64,000 nucleotides of DNA. Origin: Sphagnum magellanicum (lineage: Eukaryota > Streptophyta > Sphagnopsida > Sphagnales > Sphagnaceae). Under the pieces are notes generated by a model. That model saw only the letters and a program-made list of their open reading frames with translations, was not told the DNA's origin and did not search any database. Of the stretch, positions 36,610 to 48,721 are shown in pieces; within the stretch, counting starts at the first letter, position 1; every line of letters starts with the position of its first letter. The translations under genes and the position numbers were made by a program. Location: the NCBI GenBank assembly GCA_021904315.1, contig CM038912.1, positions 16,207,061 through 16,271,060 on the forward strand. The letters run 5' to 3'.

Positions 36610-36918
36610 GGCCCGTTTTACACTAGGAGTCAGGGCCGATGTTCAACCCAAAATCAAGCATTCCTATTGGTGGAAAAAGTTGAAAATCAGCCCCCCAAGG
36701 GCTTTACACTAGGAGTCGTCAAGGCTGAACTAGAAAAAATATTTTATTAATAAATGCTGAACTTGATGTGCTTGTAATTGGCCCCAAGTCTGGAAAAAGG
36801 GTACCATGGGATTCGGGAGGCCAATTTGCAAGGCTTTTGGGGCCAAAAAAACAAGCCAAAAAATGCTCGAAGTTGGCCCAAAGGTTTTTAGGCCCTGACT
36901 CCTAGTGTAAAGGGGGCC
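36610..36918 (+). mobile_element. MITE copy 1 of an inverted pair
   Basis: Its termini are inverted repeats: left GGCCCGTTTTACACTAGGAG, right (reverse complement) GGCCCCCTTTACACTAGGAG. TTA flanks both sides. A 3-bp TTA target duplication with G/C-rich termini fits the PIF/Harbinger (Tourist-like) type. A third copy of the end motif (TTTACACTAGGAGTC) lies inside at about 36702, as if a shorter element had been extended by a second end. No coding capacity is seen. Confidence 0.85.
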
Positions 36919-37106
36919 TTAATGGGGTTCAATATTATCTAAACAAAACTTGTTTGACCTGTAGCCAAATTTGGCTACCGTCCTTGCCCACCTACCTCAC
37001 AATTTTTATTTTAAAAATTAACAAAATTGGCTAGAAACTGGTCCCATCTTTTACTCTTCCGACTATGGATGTTGGAGAATGATGACTATCTTGCGTGAAA
37101 TGTTTA

Positions 37107-37407
37107 GGCCCGCTTTACACTAGGTGTCAGGGCCGAAAAAACTTGGGCCCAACTTGGAGCATTTTTGGCTTGTTGTTTGGCCCCAAAGGGTTGCAAATTG
37201 GCCTCCCAAATTCCATGGTATCCTTTTTCCAGACTTGGGGCCAATTACAAGCCCATCAAGTTCAGCATTTATTAATAAAAGATTTTTTCTAGTTCAGCCT
37301 TGACTCCTAGTGTAAAGCCCTTGGGAGGCTGATTTCAACTTTTTCCACCAATAGGAATGCTTGATTTGGGTTGAACATCGGACTTGACTCCTAGTGTAAA
37401 GCGGGTC
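37107..37407 (-). mobile_element. MITE copy 2, opposite orientation to copy 1
   Basis: This is the reverse complement of 36610-36918 over its whole length, with only scattered differences. The ends are GGCCCGCTTTACACTAGG and (reverse complement) GACCCGCTTTACACTAGG. The flanks are TTA on the left and TAA on the right. The internal copy of the end motif is also kept (about 37302-37318). Only 188 bp separate the two copies, so one transcript could fold into a long hairpin. Confidence 0.85.
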
Positions 37408-37448
37408 TAATTTTCAAGGACTCAGCAGCTTGATGAAAGTGCAAACAA

Positions 37449-37624
37449 TACAACAAAAGGTGTCCCTGTACATCAAGTGATTTCACTGAATTTTGAGTGA
37501 ATTCATTACATTTTGAGTGAATTCACTGGTTGTAGTGAACAGGGACTAATGAAAAAGCAATGAATTCGCTAGTTTAGTGAATGATGACTAGTGAACTGCA
37601 CCCACATTTTGTACTAGTGAAATG
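37449..37624 (+). repeat. Short dispersed repeat, copy 2 (first copy at 5132-5287)
   Basis: It begins TACAACAAAAGGTGTCCCTG and ends CACATTTTGTACTAGTGAAA. It matches the copy near the CACTA element along its length but has one more TTTTGAGTGAATTCA unit, which explains the 20-bp length difference. Confidence 0.65.
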
Positions 37625-39767
37625 AATCTATCAATTAAGCAAGGTTGTTTGTCACCTTGAGATCTCTCAAATCATCATTGCCCTTGTGGGACAAGAAAGC
37701 CTCCTAATAAGGCAAATTGTCTAGGCTTACTGTGCAAAGATTGCTACCTTGAAAAGCCACCACTGGGTTTTGCTAATGAATGGGTAAAGAACAAAAAAGC
37801 TTGGTCCCCTGTCTGAAGCTAATTTGCAGATGAGCTGCCATGAAGGTACAAACAGATGATGTCAGTTGAGAACTTGTGGAACACTGCATCATGACTCGCT
37901 AATGTAGAAGTTAAGGGTGACATGAGCAAATCCATGGAGCTCACTCATTCTTCAGATTCTACAGCCATTTTTCACCACCCAATTTACAGGACTATCTCTT
38001 GAGTGCACACAAAGTTAGGAGCAGGGTTTAGGGGTTAGAAAGAAAGGGAATAACAGTGACATATATATCTAATCTGCTTAGTAATCTTTGCAAAACATGC
38101 CAGCTCCGAGGTATGGGGGCGGCCCCCTTAGTTAGATGAGAGGATGGATTAGATCCTAATTTGCAGAGTGAGGGAGTCTATGATTGTCCAATAAAAGGAA
38201 GATTCATGCAGTTTGCACAATTTAGAGGATTTGCTCTCACCCAGATACCTCATCTTTTTAGCTGCAAACACACAGTTGTTTCCCTGAATTTTTGACAAAC
38301 CTAAAGGAGGGTTTTTCTCCTATGTGTATTACTGCAAGAAACATGTATTTTGTCATACTAATTAGAACAAACCAGTCTCATTTCTGCTCTGTTCTAGGGT
38401 TGCTCTTCCTCTTCAGGAAAAGGTTTGAACTCTAAACTCTTGTTCATGCATCATCCTTCCCATATAGCTCTCACTCTCTGTCTCCAGTCCCATCTAAACT
38501 CTTCATCATACATCCTCTCCTTCCCGACTAGCTCTCACTCTGTCTCCCTCCTATTCCAATTTAGCTATGAAGCCGCCTTAGTAAGAGGTGCAAACTCACA
38601 CGGTGTTAAGGATATATCCTTGCGGCCAGTGAAGGATGATGAGAAGCAATTGGGGAAGCACATTTCAAAATCAAATTCACTTCAAAACTGGGACATCCCA
38701 TCTACCCCAAATCTCTACTAGTGGTTTAGTACACTCTTTTCACAAAATGGTGTGGTACACTCTCCATGCATGGTTGGTAGATCAGGATATGGAATACCTA
38801 GTAGATGATCCTGGTGTGCAATTTTACCTTCTTGCAGCCAGCGCAGGACAAAGAAGTAGGTACTGGGGGACACAGCGAAATTGGGAAAATCGAATTCAGT
38901 TCAAATTGGAATTCAGGTACAAGACTTCTGAATGTAACAGGAACGAAACCCCATACCTCTTTTGTATGTAGGCTGCTGATGCAGAAACTTGAGCAAGAGC
39001 TATACAAAAGGTGCCCATGAGGTCACTTGCAGGACAAACTCTTAACAACTTCCTTTATTCTTCTCTTGCTTCCCTTACAACACTCTATAAACCCATCTCC
39101 TCCGGTGCTTCCAGAGAGGTTTATCACAAATTGCAGCTTCTGCACCCCCGGCAATGGCTGCAAACCTGTACACCAGTGGACCCTCAATGTCCAAGGAAAA
39201 AAAAACTCCAATCAGACCATTCTCCAAACGCGAATTTGGAACTGTGTATGTGCGCGTGCGTGAGGGTACAGTCTATAGAAACAAACCTAATAAGAGTGGA
39301 AAGATGTGCTCCTGATCGACACAGCCTGACTGTAGCCTCACAACGCTGGTGTGTTGAAACAGCAAGAGACACTTCAAATTTTGGCCAAGTTCTAAGTCCA
39401 AGCAAGCAGGAGAAAATCGCAGTAAGATTCACCCGGACAAAATTGCATTGCAAACACACTAGTTAATCTGATTAGCGACTGTTTGTTTGTGCGCAAGCTC
39501 TAATAATCATGCTTAATAATGTATGTTGCAAACCCTATCATATCATCGCAAACCTATCTGCGGCGAAATGACTAACGTTTGGTTGCTTTTTAGTCAGTTG
39601 GTTGTTCTCAGCTTAGTAGCTTGTTGTTACCAGGTCGCCGAACACGAACGCGATGCGACGACAATCCTGTGTTCAAACGTCAGATGCCAACGACGTCAAC
39701 CATCCACGCGGCACCACACCAAGGCCCCCGCAGCAGTGGAATCTAACGGAGTCGAGTCCTTGGCAGC
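37625..39767. other. Upstream intergenic region of the SPX gene
   Basis: This stretch is less AT-rich than its surroundings. Several overlapping open stretches of 60-150 codons occur (for example 39011-39466, plus) but none carries a family motif. They may include untranslated exons of the SPX transcript or noncoding RNA; nothing more can be said. Confidence 0.4.
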
Positions 39768-40035
39768 GGATATTCTTGATGTTGTACTTGCGGAGGCACG
39801 CAGACAGGCAGGCAGGCAGGTCCCCCCCGCCGGCCGTAGTATCGATGAGCTTTGAAAAGGTGCCAGTGGGTGACGTTGCTTGTCTTGCGTGGAGGAGAAA
39901 GAAAGAAAGAAGGGATGGGTGAGTAAAGAAAGAAGCGGGATTGTCTTCTTTCGTCGATTAAAAGCAAAAAAGAGTGGGAGTAGTAATGGAAGAGTATATG
40001 CTCAGATATGCCTCCTCGGCTGCCAAAGAATATGC
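39768..40035 (+). promoter_or_regulatory. Three P1BS (PHR-binding) sites upstream of the SPX gene
   Basis: The palindromic P1BS word GNATATNC occurs as GGATATTC at 39768-39775, GTATATGC at 39995-40002 and GAATATGC at 40028-40035, that is 740-1007 bp before the SPX start codon. P1BS is the binding site of PHR1-type MYB factors that switch on phosphate-starvation genes, including SPX genes, whose products in turn inhibit PHR. The words are seen; binding is inferred. Confidence 0.65.
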
Positions 40036-40123
40036 TGTGTACGCGACTTCTTACCCCCTTGGAAAGGACGGATCGGTGCAAGAAGAAGAGGAAGAAGAAG
40101 AACAAGCAAAGGAGGTGGACGGA

Positions 40124-40145
40124 CTCTCTCTCTCTCTCTCTCTCT
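40124..40145 (+). repeat. (CT)11 tract in the SPX 5' region
   Basis: A pure CT run follows a GAA-rich stretch (about 40080-40102). Y-patch/GAGA-like tracts of this kind are common around plant core promoters and 5' UTRs, so transcription probably starts near here. Confidence 0.6.
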
Positions 40146-40774
40146 ACCTTCCTCCCTCCCTGCCAGCATCCCCGGCGAAGATCTCTTTTGTGATGCCCTC
40201 TGCTTTTTTTTCTTGTGCTGTAGCACCATTTTTTAGCCTCTTTTTCTCTCTCACGCCACCTAATCCATCCCCCTCTGTGGCTTGCACAAAATCTTTTCTT
40301 CTCTCTCACTCACAGCTAGCGCGCGCTCTTCGTTGCCTTGCTCTGCTCTCTCGCTTTGATTGACTCTCATTTCAGCTCCTATCTCTCATCTCGTTTTCCT
40401 CTTTGGACTTGGCTTTGGACAAGGTGGGCGTGGTTTGGATTTTGCTGCCGGGGTTTGGAAGCTTTTCTGTGTAGCTTCCAACTAGTGTGGTGGAGCTTCT
40501 TTGTCTTTGTTGCCTTCTTGCTCTGTGAAAATGATAGCCAACTGCACATCGGCTTTCGAGTTCAACGGCAGGAATCAATGTACTCTGCGCATGCAAGTTA
40601 AGTCTCATTCATAGTATGTCCCGTGAATACCATTCTCGTCTTGGTTCTCCTCCTCCCCGTGCTTGCGCGCAGTCACCGACCATCGCCGGAGCGCCGTTCT
40701 GTGTTCTGCAGCAGCAGCATCATCAGGCCTTGTGAACGATAACATACTTGGTTTGACATTTGTCATTTGCAAGC

Positions 40775-42690
40775 ATGAAGTTCGGAAAAAGGTTGCAGAG
40801 CCAGATCGAGGAGACCTTGCCAGAATGGAGGGATAAGTTTCTGTCTTACAAGCAGCTCAAGAAGCGTCTGAAACTGATCGCAGCTCCCGACTGCTTCACC
40901 GATGCTGCATTCGACTGTCCTTCAACCCCGCCTGGCAACGCGGATCATCATGCCTCCCGTGGCTCTGCCGTCGATGCCGTCGATGAGGAGCTTCGGAGAG
41001 GAAGCCAGGCAGGAGGACCGGCAGCTATACAAGAGAAGATGTTGCAAACCCAAATGATGAAAGCTGCTGCTCCTCCTCCTGTGGAAGCGCAAATGGCTTC
41101 CGGGCAAACAAAGAAGGTAAATTGTTGCCAGAAACGTGATGTTATCATTCCTGCTGCTGGAGGAGGAGAAAAAGGCCCCAAAAATTCCTCTAAAATCAAA
41201 TGTAGCGAGCTCCTGGAAGGTGGAGGAGGAGGTGCAAGTGGACTGTGGTCATCATCGGAGATGGAGTTTGTTGGGCTCCTCAACAATGAGCTCAGAAAGT
41301 TCAACTTGTTCTTCATTGAGAAAGAGGAAGAATACGTCATTCGTCTACAGGTATCATCATTCCCTCTGCTGCTGTACATTCCGGAAGAACCTGCAAGCCC
41401 TTGAATATGATGCCTACACTCTCAGGAAAATTTGTTTGACGCTTTGTTTGATATGGGTCAGTCTCACAAACAGCATCTTTTGTGATACTGTGACAAGTAT
41501 GTTTCAAATGGCAATGTGCAATTGCACATGCACTCCATGTCAATTTTTGGTCTGATTGCATTCTTTGAGCTGAAACTGAGTAGTGGGTCAATACAGTTTA
41601 TCTCTGGGGAGTGGGTCATAGAATTTAACTCTGAGGAATGGGTCAATAGAGTTTGGATTGTAGGTAGACGATAATCTTGTGCAATTCCATGATTTGTGAG
41701 GAGCTTGGTCATTATAGAGTGTCTCTCCTCTCCAGTATAGCAATCCTAGGGTTTTGAACATCCACAGAATTTGCTTAGCACAACTGTCATATTTGGAGAC
41801 CAGAAACCAAACAAGGGTGTGGAAGTGCATGATATGGTAAAGATTGTGCCCAACTCATGCTTAATGGTGGCAATCACTGTGCATGATATTATGATGTTGG
41901 GTGCCTGCAGGAACTGAAGGAGAGAATTGAGAGGGTGAAAAGACAGAGAGGAGCTAATTATGAAGACCCCATACGGAGCATTGGGGATGATGATGTGCTG
42001 AGGATTTTCAGAGACATTGTAACATTCCATGGTGAAATGGTTCTACTGGAAAACTATAGCTCTCTGAACTATACAGGTGTGTCTATATCCCAAGCACATC
42101 GAGGTTGGAAATATATGAGTTGTTTTGATCTGAATAGGATGCCAAATCATCAGGACCTGGTCTTTTACACCCATTTCTCCCAAGTGTCTTCCTCGTTTTC
42201 CTGTGTACTCTTTTGGCTGTTGACAGTACTAAATTAATCTGTAACAATTACAGGACTTGTGAAGATTTTGAAGAAGCATGACAAGCGCACAGGGGCAGTC
42301 CTGCGCATGCCCTATATCCAGAGTGTGCTGCTACAGCCTTTTTTCACCACAGAGCTTCTTTCAAAGCTGGTTCGGGAGTGTGAGAGGAACTTGCAGTCTC
42401 TTTTGTCTGTACCATTCGAGAATAGCAGCCTCCTTAACCTGGGAGACAGCCACCCAGAATCTCCTTTCGACATTTGGAACCAAGGGCAGGGGACTTCTTG
42501 TGAAGCTGTGGAAACTATCTATCGCAGTACACTGACAGCCCTGCGCACTATCCAGGATATTCGACAGGGAAGTTCAACACGAAGCATCTTCTCTATGCCA
42601 CCTGTGGACGACGCCAAAAATGAAAATGAAAATCACAACAAGTCTGTCATCAATGAGAGGACTGCTTCTGTGGTCGCTGTGATCCAGTGA
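40775..42690 (+). CDS. SPX: SPX-domain protein (phosphate-status sensor), 392 residues, three exons
   Basis: Exons are 40775-41350, 41911-42076 and 42254-42690, with GT-AG introns, phases 0 and 1, and an intact frame. The N-terminus [20 protein letters not shown] then SYKQLKK is the first SPX block. The second is [17 protein letters not shown] (about 164-180), and the third [17 protein letters not shown] (245-261). Lys251/254/255/258, with Tyr25 and Lys29, should form the basic pocket that binds inositol pyrophosphates. The tail has the [12 protein letters not shown] and [10 protein letters not shown] blocks of plant stand-alone SPX proteins; no EXS, RING or MFS domain follows. Such proteins bind PHR transcription factors when phosphate is ample and block their activity. 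An Ala/Gly/Pro-rich stretch of about 115 residues between blocks one and two makes it longer than most relatives. P1BS sites upstream fit the known PHR-SPX feedback. The exact SPX1-4 class cannot be told. Confidence 0.93.
41583..41662 (+). repeat. Short tandem repeat in SPX intron 1
   Basis: GTGGGTCAATACAGTTTATC, then GTGGGTCATAGAATTTAACT, then TGGGTCAATAGAGTTTGG: nearly three diverged units of about 28 bp. Confidence 0.6.
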
Positions 42691-44901
42691 AGCGCAGAAG
42701 ATTAAGGCAGGTCAGATCTTAAGTGGAAGCTTCAAGTAATTACTGATGGTCACAAATTGCATTATCTTCTTACATACTATTTTATTAGGCTTCCTGTACA
42801 GTGCAGCAGCTTTGTTGGTTTGGTGTTGCTTTATTAGTGTTATGTCAACTACAAGTTCTGAGTTTCTGGTGATTTTGAATCATGTTGTTCTGAAGAAGAA
42901 GAAGCCTAAGTCCTACATATGCCATCAGATATATCCATTCCTGGTCTGTGTCTTTTGTTAATTGACCTTTCTTATAATTTCTTCTTTACACCCCAGCCGC
43001 CTCCTTTTCTCCCTTGTTTCACCACCACACACACTCTCTCTAGAGATTTCTCTCATGGTCTTGGGATGTTGCTCTTCTTGTGGTAAAGACAATTTCATTG
43101 GAATGCTCTTCTTGTGTGATATATGTCCATTTCTTTTGGAGTGCAACACAACAGCCTTTGAAAACTCCTCCTCCTCCGCAGAAGCTATTATGGAGGAGAC
43201 TTGGAGACCTTTCAGTCGTGACTGCACTTCACAGAAATCTACCAAATCTCAAATACTTATATAAATGGTTCAAGAATCTTATCTAAAATTGGTTTTATTC
43301 TCTAATTTGAAAAGCTTTGAGTTGTCTACCATTTTAATTTTCTTTCTCTTAATCCAATCCATCCTAAATTTTTTTTACTTTTCAATACACGTCTTAATAG
43401 CTTTAAAGAAAAGATTTGGAATGTTGATAACAAAATAATGTTCCATTTGTAATAATTTTCACTAAATTATTTGTTAATATGAAAAAAATTCATTCACACA
43501 TGAATGATGTTCACTACCATAAAATAATGTTGGAAATGTAATTTTTCGCTACAATTATTTTATAAAGAGACCAAGTGGATTGGTAATATTGACTTGGAGA
43601 AATAACTAAAACCTTATTTATCATAATCTTCTATTGTTTGTGGTTGTAAAAAATGTGTCTATTGGTTGATCATTGAGGTTTTCACAATCATTCTTTCACA
43701 AAGTGCTTAATTGCTCTTGCAAAACCTTTTGAATGGGGGCCACAAAATGAAGCTTTTCAATATATATATAAAATCTTTATGGTTTTTCTAGTATTTATTT
43801 ATTTTTATTTATAACACTAATTAACTGAAAAAATTATCCATTTTTCAAATTAATAAACTTGAAAAAAAAACCTTGAAACTCTTTTTTAAATTATTTTTTC
43901 AACAGATTTTACTCAATTTATCTACACTAATTACGACTTTTTTCTCATTTTTGAAGTCTTATCCCTTTGAAAATAAATTTTTATTCTCTCCCCCTTCAAC
44001 TACGTTTTGAGAGCATGCTTTGGTTCTCACATGTTTACATGATAGTTAAGTGAGCTCTATGCCCAAATTAATTTATCTATTTCACAAACAGTATTGTAAG
44101 AATCTATACTAAACATACCTCTTGTAATGGTACATACTTTCATAGCAATTACATATTTAAGCTTAGGCATTTGCTTAAACAACCTCACCAAAGATGGAAC
44201 CATTTTTTATTGTAGTTAGGTAGTTTAGTTCCATGGATTATAACACCTTAGTAATAAGGTTTGAAGAAGATTTTTGTGATCAAGAATTAACTAGCTTGCA
44301 TTTAAGTTTTATTGTTTAAATTTTAAATTTTAAAAAAAAGAAAAAAAAAAGAGAGTTTTTTTTGGCTCATTTCTCCCACTTTATTGGTTTTATGGATAAA
44401 GGGGAGAAGCAAACCTTATTAAAGGTTGCTTTTGATGTAATTTGTATCACCATCATTTTCATCATTACAATCAACATGGGTTTCTTTCTATTTTGTGTTG
44501 TCATTGATTTTGTAAATTAAATGAATCTAGATCTATTGAGGTTTAATGTTAATATTCAATTTTTTTTTGTAAAGAGGAGTCATTTGTTAGGTTTTGTAAT
44601 GCAATCATTTCCACATTTGGTTCAACATTACTTGATAAATATGGAGATACATATTCCAAATTCTTTATAAAAAATAAATTTCCTATGATAGTTTCATCAT
44701 TGGGAAATTGAGGTCAAATAGATTGTGTACATTGAACATTTGTAGGGACATTGATAACACCGCCTTCTAATTTATATCAGCTGTATCCATGTACTAATCA
44801 ATAAATTTGTGCAAACACAAGTTGAAATCAAACAATTAAAAAAAATTGTTGGTTTTTCCATAAATGAAATGGAAACATTTAAAAATATCTTAATAGGTAC
44901 T
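42691..44901. other. SPX 3' region and AT-rich spacer
   Basis: The SPX 3' UTR probably occupies the first few hundred bases. Beyond about 43280 the sequence becomes strongly AT-rich with homopolymer runs and no recognised gene. Confidence 0.45.
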
Positions 44902-45228
44902 TCATAGGTAGGTATTAATTTTTAAAAATATATAATTCAAACAACCTTTGCAAATATACAACATGGATTCATAATCCATATCAAAATTGGAATCGTAGAA
45001 AATTTTAAGAAAATTCTCAAACAATTTGCTTGTAACTTTGTTATATATTTTTTCAAAAACAATCCTATGGCAACAAACACAAGGATATATAGGAACATCA
45101 TCTATTTCCTTGTAAAATAATTCTACCCAATTTGAGTAATTGGAGTAATGTGACAATGACGTAAATTTGTTGATGACATTGTTTATGTCTTGAACGCATT
45201 CATTATAGTTATGTTGTTTGATAGGCAA
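44902..45228 (-). pseudogene. Possible Helitron helicase N-terminal fragment
   Basis: The 108-codon open stretch contains WVELFYKEIDDVPIYPCVCC, HRIVFEKIYNKVTSK and ICKGCLNYIFLK. A Cys pair after a 'P.Y.C..C' block followed by 'Y.C..C...L' resembles the cysteine-rich region before the Rep/helicase part of plant Helitron proteins. Rep and helicase motifs are absent nearby. This is a weak call; a chance open stretch with Cys pairs cannot be excluded. Confidence 0.3.
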
Positions 45229-45639
45229 TTGCTTTTTATTTGAACCATTCTTATCATGATCATCATTGTATTTCTAAAGAACGTTTGACATAGTTGAAAA
45301 TTTTTCTAGCAATTTATTTTATATGCCTAATGATTTGATTTTGTGATTTTTGAAATGTTGGATGTTCATTCATTAATTATTTTTTCCTTTTTATTATACC
45401 TTTTTTGGGTATACATCTTTAATATGTATTCAATTTCATCATCATAATTCATTTATATAAAAGAACTATCATGGTTTCTAATTTTCGTATCTACATTTTC
45501 AATGGATAAATGTTATTGAGTAGCATTGCCAAGATCATTCCTATGAACATATGATAAAATGGTTTGTTTTAGGAATTGGTCCAAATTTAATGATTGGATG
45601 CAAAATTGAATGCAAACAACATTAATAGAAATTAAATGT

Positions 45640-46290
45640 TAAGGATCAAATGTAAAGTCTAGATAAATTTTATTAATTGGCTAACCTTGTGAACATTATA
45701 ATGTAATGTTCATACACATATTCCAACATTAGATGTCAAGGTTGATGTGAAAGTTGGGGTGTGTAAAATTTTGATATGAAGAATGGATGGAAATTTATTA
45801 GACATTAATATTTGTGTTTAAATTGAAAATTGGATGTCAAAATTAGGTGATAAGATTGGATGTCAATGGTGGATATGAAAATTAAATGTAAATACTATAT
45901 ATGTATGTTGAACATGTAAAAACAAGATGTAAATTTAGTTGTGAATAGTACAACATACATACACATGATGTGAAACTTGGATGCAAATGAAATTGAATCA
46001 ATAAGTTGAATAAATGATTAAAATGTCAAGGCTAAATGTGAATATTAGTTATAAAGATTAGACATGGCAAATGAATATGTAAAATTGAATAATTTAATGT
46101 AATGAAATATTAAATGTTGTGTGTGAGCATTAGATGTAAACTTTAAATGTGAAAACTAAATGTAAAAATTGGATGTGAAGATTGGATGGAAGGATCACAT
46201 GTTAAACAAAATTTGAATCACTTAAGTGAATAAAGTTTTTTAATAATACACTTGGATGCAAGAACATTGTGTGTAAAAATTGTGTCACAA
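45640..46290 (+). repeat. Degenerate short-unit minisatellite (TTGGATGTAAAAATTAGATG-like)
   Basis: Words of the form GATGT(A/G/C)AA separated by AAATT or ATTA/G recur roughly every 12-25 bp over about 600 bp (for example AAATGTAAAAATTGGATGTG at about 46157). Confidence 0.6.
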
Positions 46291-48605
46291 TTGTAGCTGA
46301 AAACTAAATGATTTTAATAAATTGGATGTATTCAAACAAGGTCATATCAACATATGAAAAAAGAAAACAAATTCACAATTTAGAAAGAGGTTTTTGGAAT
46401 TACTATTTCAAGTGAAATTTTTATTTGTTTATATTATTTAGTATGTACAAAATGAAACAACAAAGTATTTCCTATGATTATGTGGATTTCTTACACTTAT
46501 ACCTTCATCACTAATATTTATTTTCCATTTTTCCTTTCTTTCACTACTAATTTCCATTTCAAATTCCAATGAAGTTTCAACTTTTCATAAGAGAAACCAT
46601 TTTTTAGTGTGCTTGGATTTTGAGTTTTTGTAAATAATGTTGTATCAATCAACATTGAAGGATTTGAATATTTCTCAAACCCAAATATGAAAGTAGGTCT
46701 CAAGAAAAAAATTCCCTTTATATGAAGTGAACATAAAATTTGATTTGTTACCCCTATTGCAATTTTAAAATTGTCATTTCTCCATATGTAGTTCACGACT
46801 TCAAGCCATTGGCCATGTAGAGAAATAAGAACAATTTGTGTAATAGTTGTGATTTTCCCACCTATAAAACCCATTTTTTGCACCTCTTGATTTGATTGAC
46901 ATACATTGCAATAGTATTTACCTTTGGGTATTATAAGGAAATTTGGAAATTTGTAGCTTTTGGAAATTTGTTTTAATGGATGGGTTGGTGAATTAATTAC
47001 AAACAATGTACCAAAAACTTACATGATGGAGGCAAATTTTTAAAAAGAAATCTTTAAACCACAAATGACAATAGTCATGAATCAACACATGAAAATAAAA
47101 ATACATGAAATATCATAAATGACGCAAAATAATACAAACCTAATTGGTGCAAGATGTATTAGAAATATTCATTTTGCAATACAGATTTTGTAGACATTAT
47201 CTTGTAGTATTATCAACCACTTCTAACAATGTAATGAAATGGTCACACTCGAGATATTGACCTCCAAAAGTTGTTGCCACAATGTTCTTGAACAACGTCG
47301 TGACACAATGACCAACGTTAAACACTTTCACGATTTACTAATATTTTTGTAATTTTGAGGACCAAAAGCTACAATGTCATGATCATATTTAGTAAGACCA
47401 TCTACAACTTTAAGTTCATGGGTTTGTTTGTATTCTCTTCAAATAATTGTGATCTCTACCACAATGGTTGCCAAAATCCAAGTTTCAAGTGATTTTTTCC
47501 AAAATTCTACTATAATGTTTACATGGAACAACTTGGGCACAATTTGTGATTCAAATGTTGGAACAATAGAAACTCTAGTAATAAATGAAACTCACAAAAA
47601 ACATATCTCCCTTTTTAAAGCTTTTTGCTAACTTTGAAAAATTTTCAAGTCATATGTAAGAACCTAATTTCAAAATGTCCTCATGTTGTTCCACTAAATG
47701 TGACATCAAACTAAATATAATTATTGTACATCCTTGCTTGTACAAAACATCACAATGCAAGTAAACATAAGGTGAACTCTCATGCATCTTATTTGGTACC
47801 TTGTCAAAAGTACCATATTGACATGATATCTTCCCTTCCAAAGTCACATCTACAATCTTTTCATACAAGTCATCAACACCAAACAACAATTATACCTCAT
47901 TTCATAAGACTCATGTTGCAAACTAGAAATGAATTGAACACGAAGATTGAATAGCCAATGAATGATTAATGATAGATCATCCTCAACGATCTAATTACAT
48001 ACTTTTATACATATATTTATAGGAGATTGGAATATTGGCTCTAGAACCTTTAAGTCTATGTTCGATATCTAAATCTTTGCAAAAATAACCAAAGATTTCT
48101 CCAAAAAGTCATACCTCAAGAATAGATTGCATGTGTGATCACACATGTAATATGTTCTTCATCACACATGAGTTAATAATTAATGGAAAACACCTTGAAG
48201 ACAAACATGACATTATTGTTGCTAACTATATTGGATTATAGTAAAAAATATCATATACAAATGTTGGTAGCTTACATATATTACTTTTCATTTAGTCCCA
48301 CATTTGTTGAAAAATGTTCAACAATTGTTCTTACTCCAATTGTTGAAAGTTTGACTTTGCCATAATTTAACACGGATACATTTATAATGTGATGAACCAA
48401 TGTTCATGTGATATATGTTCAATGAAGACTAGATCTTGGGTTTTTCTTTAATGAAAGATATGATAAAATTCTTGGATTCATAACATGAGTAAGTTATGAA
48501 GCAACTATGTTCCACAATTAACATTCCTTAGGCTGAAAATGGTTTAAAAAAAAGAAGGGTTATGCATATAAATAAAAGATGCAAAGCAAGTGCATATATG
48601 CAAAT
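46291..48605. other. AT-rich DNA with unassigned open stretches
   Basis: The 162-codon minus-strand stretch at 47006-46518 (with YYCNVCQSNQEVQKMGFIGG) and the one at 47889-47650 (with SSPYVYLHCDVLYKQGC) look like decayed coding sequence rather than pure chance. I recognise no family in either, and both are flanked by stops in all frames. No splice structure was found. Confidence 0.35.
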
Positions 48606-48721
48606 AGGAGGGAGGATGGATTTCTAGCCATCAAGAGTAGTCATCTCTCATCTGTACAGGCTTGGATAGCTGAAATCCAAAGAGGGAGGATGGATTTCTA
48701 GCCATTGAGAGGAGACATCTA
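48606..48721 (+). repeat. Direct repeat pair near the CUL1 3' side
   Basis: GGAGGATGGATTTCTAGCCA occurs at about 48611 and again at about 48684. Both are followed by AGAG.AG..ATCT. Spacing is about 73 bp. Confidence 0.7.

Noticed and set aside
39743-40363. Several overlapping ORFs of 60-188 codons in both strands upstream of SPX
   Set aside because: They are caused by GAA/CT simple repeats and by the relatively low stop density in the promoter/5' UTR; no conserved domain is visible.
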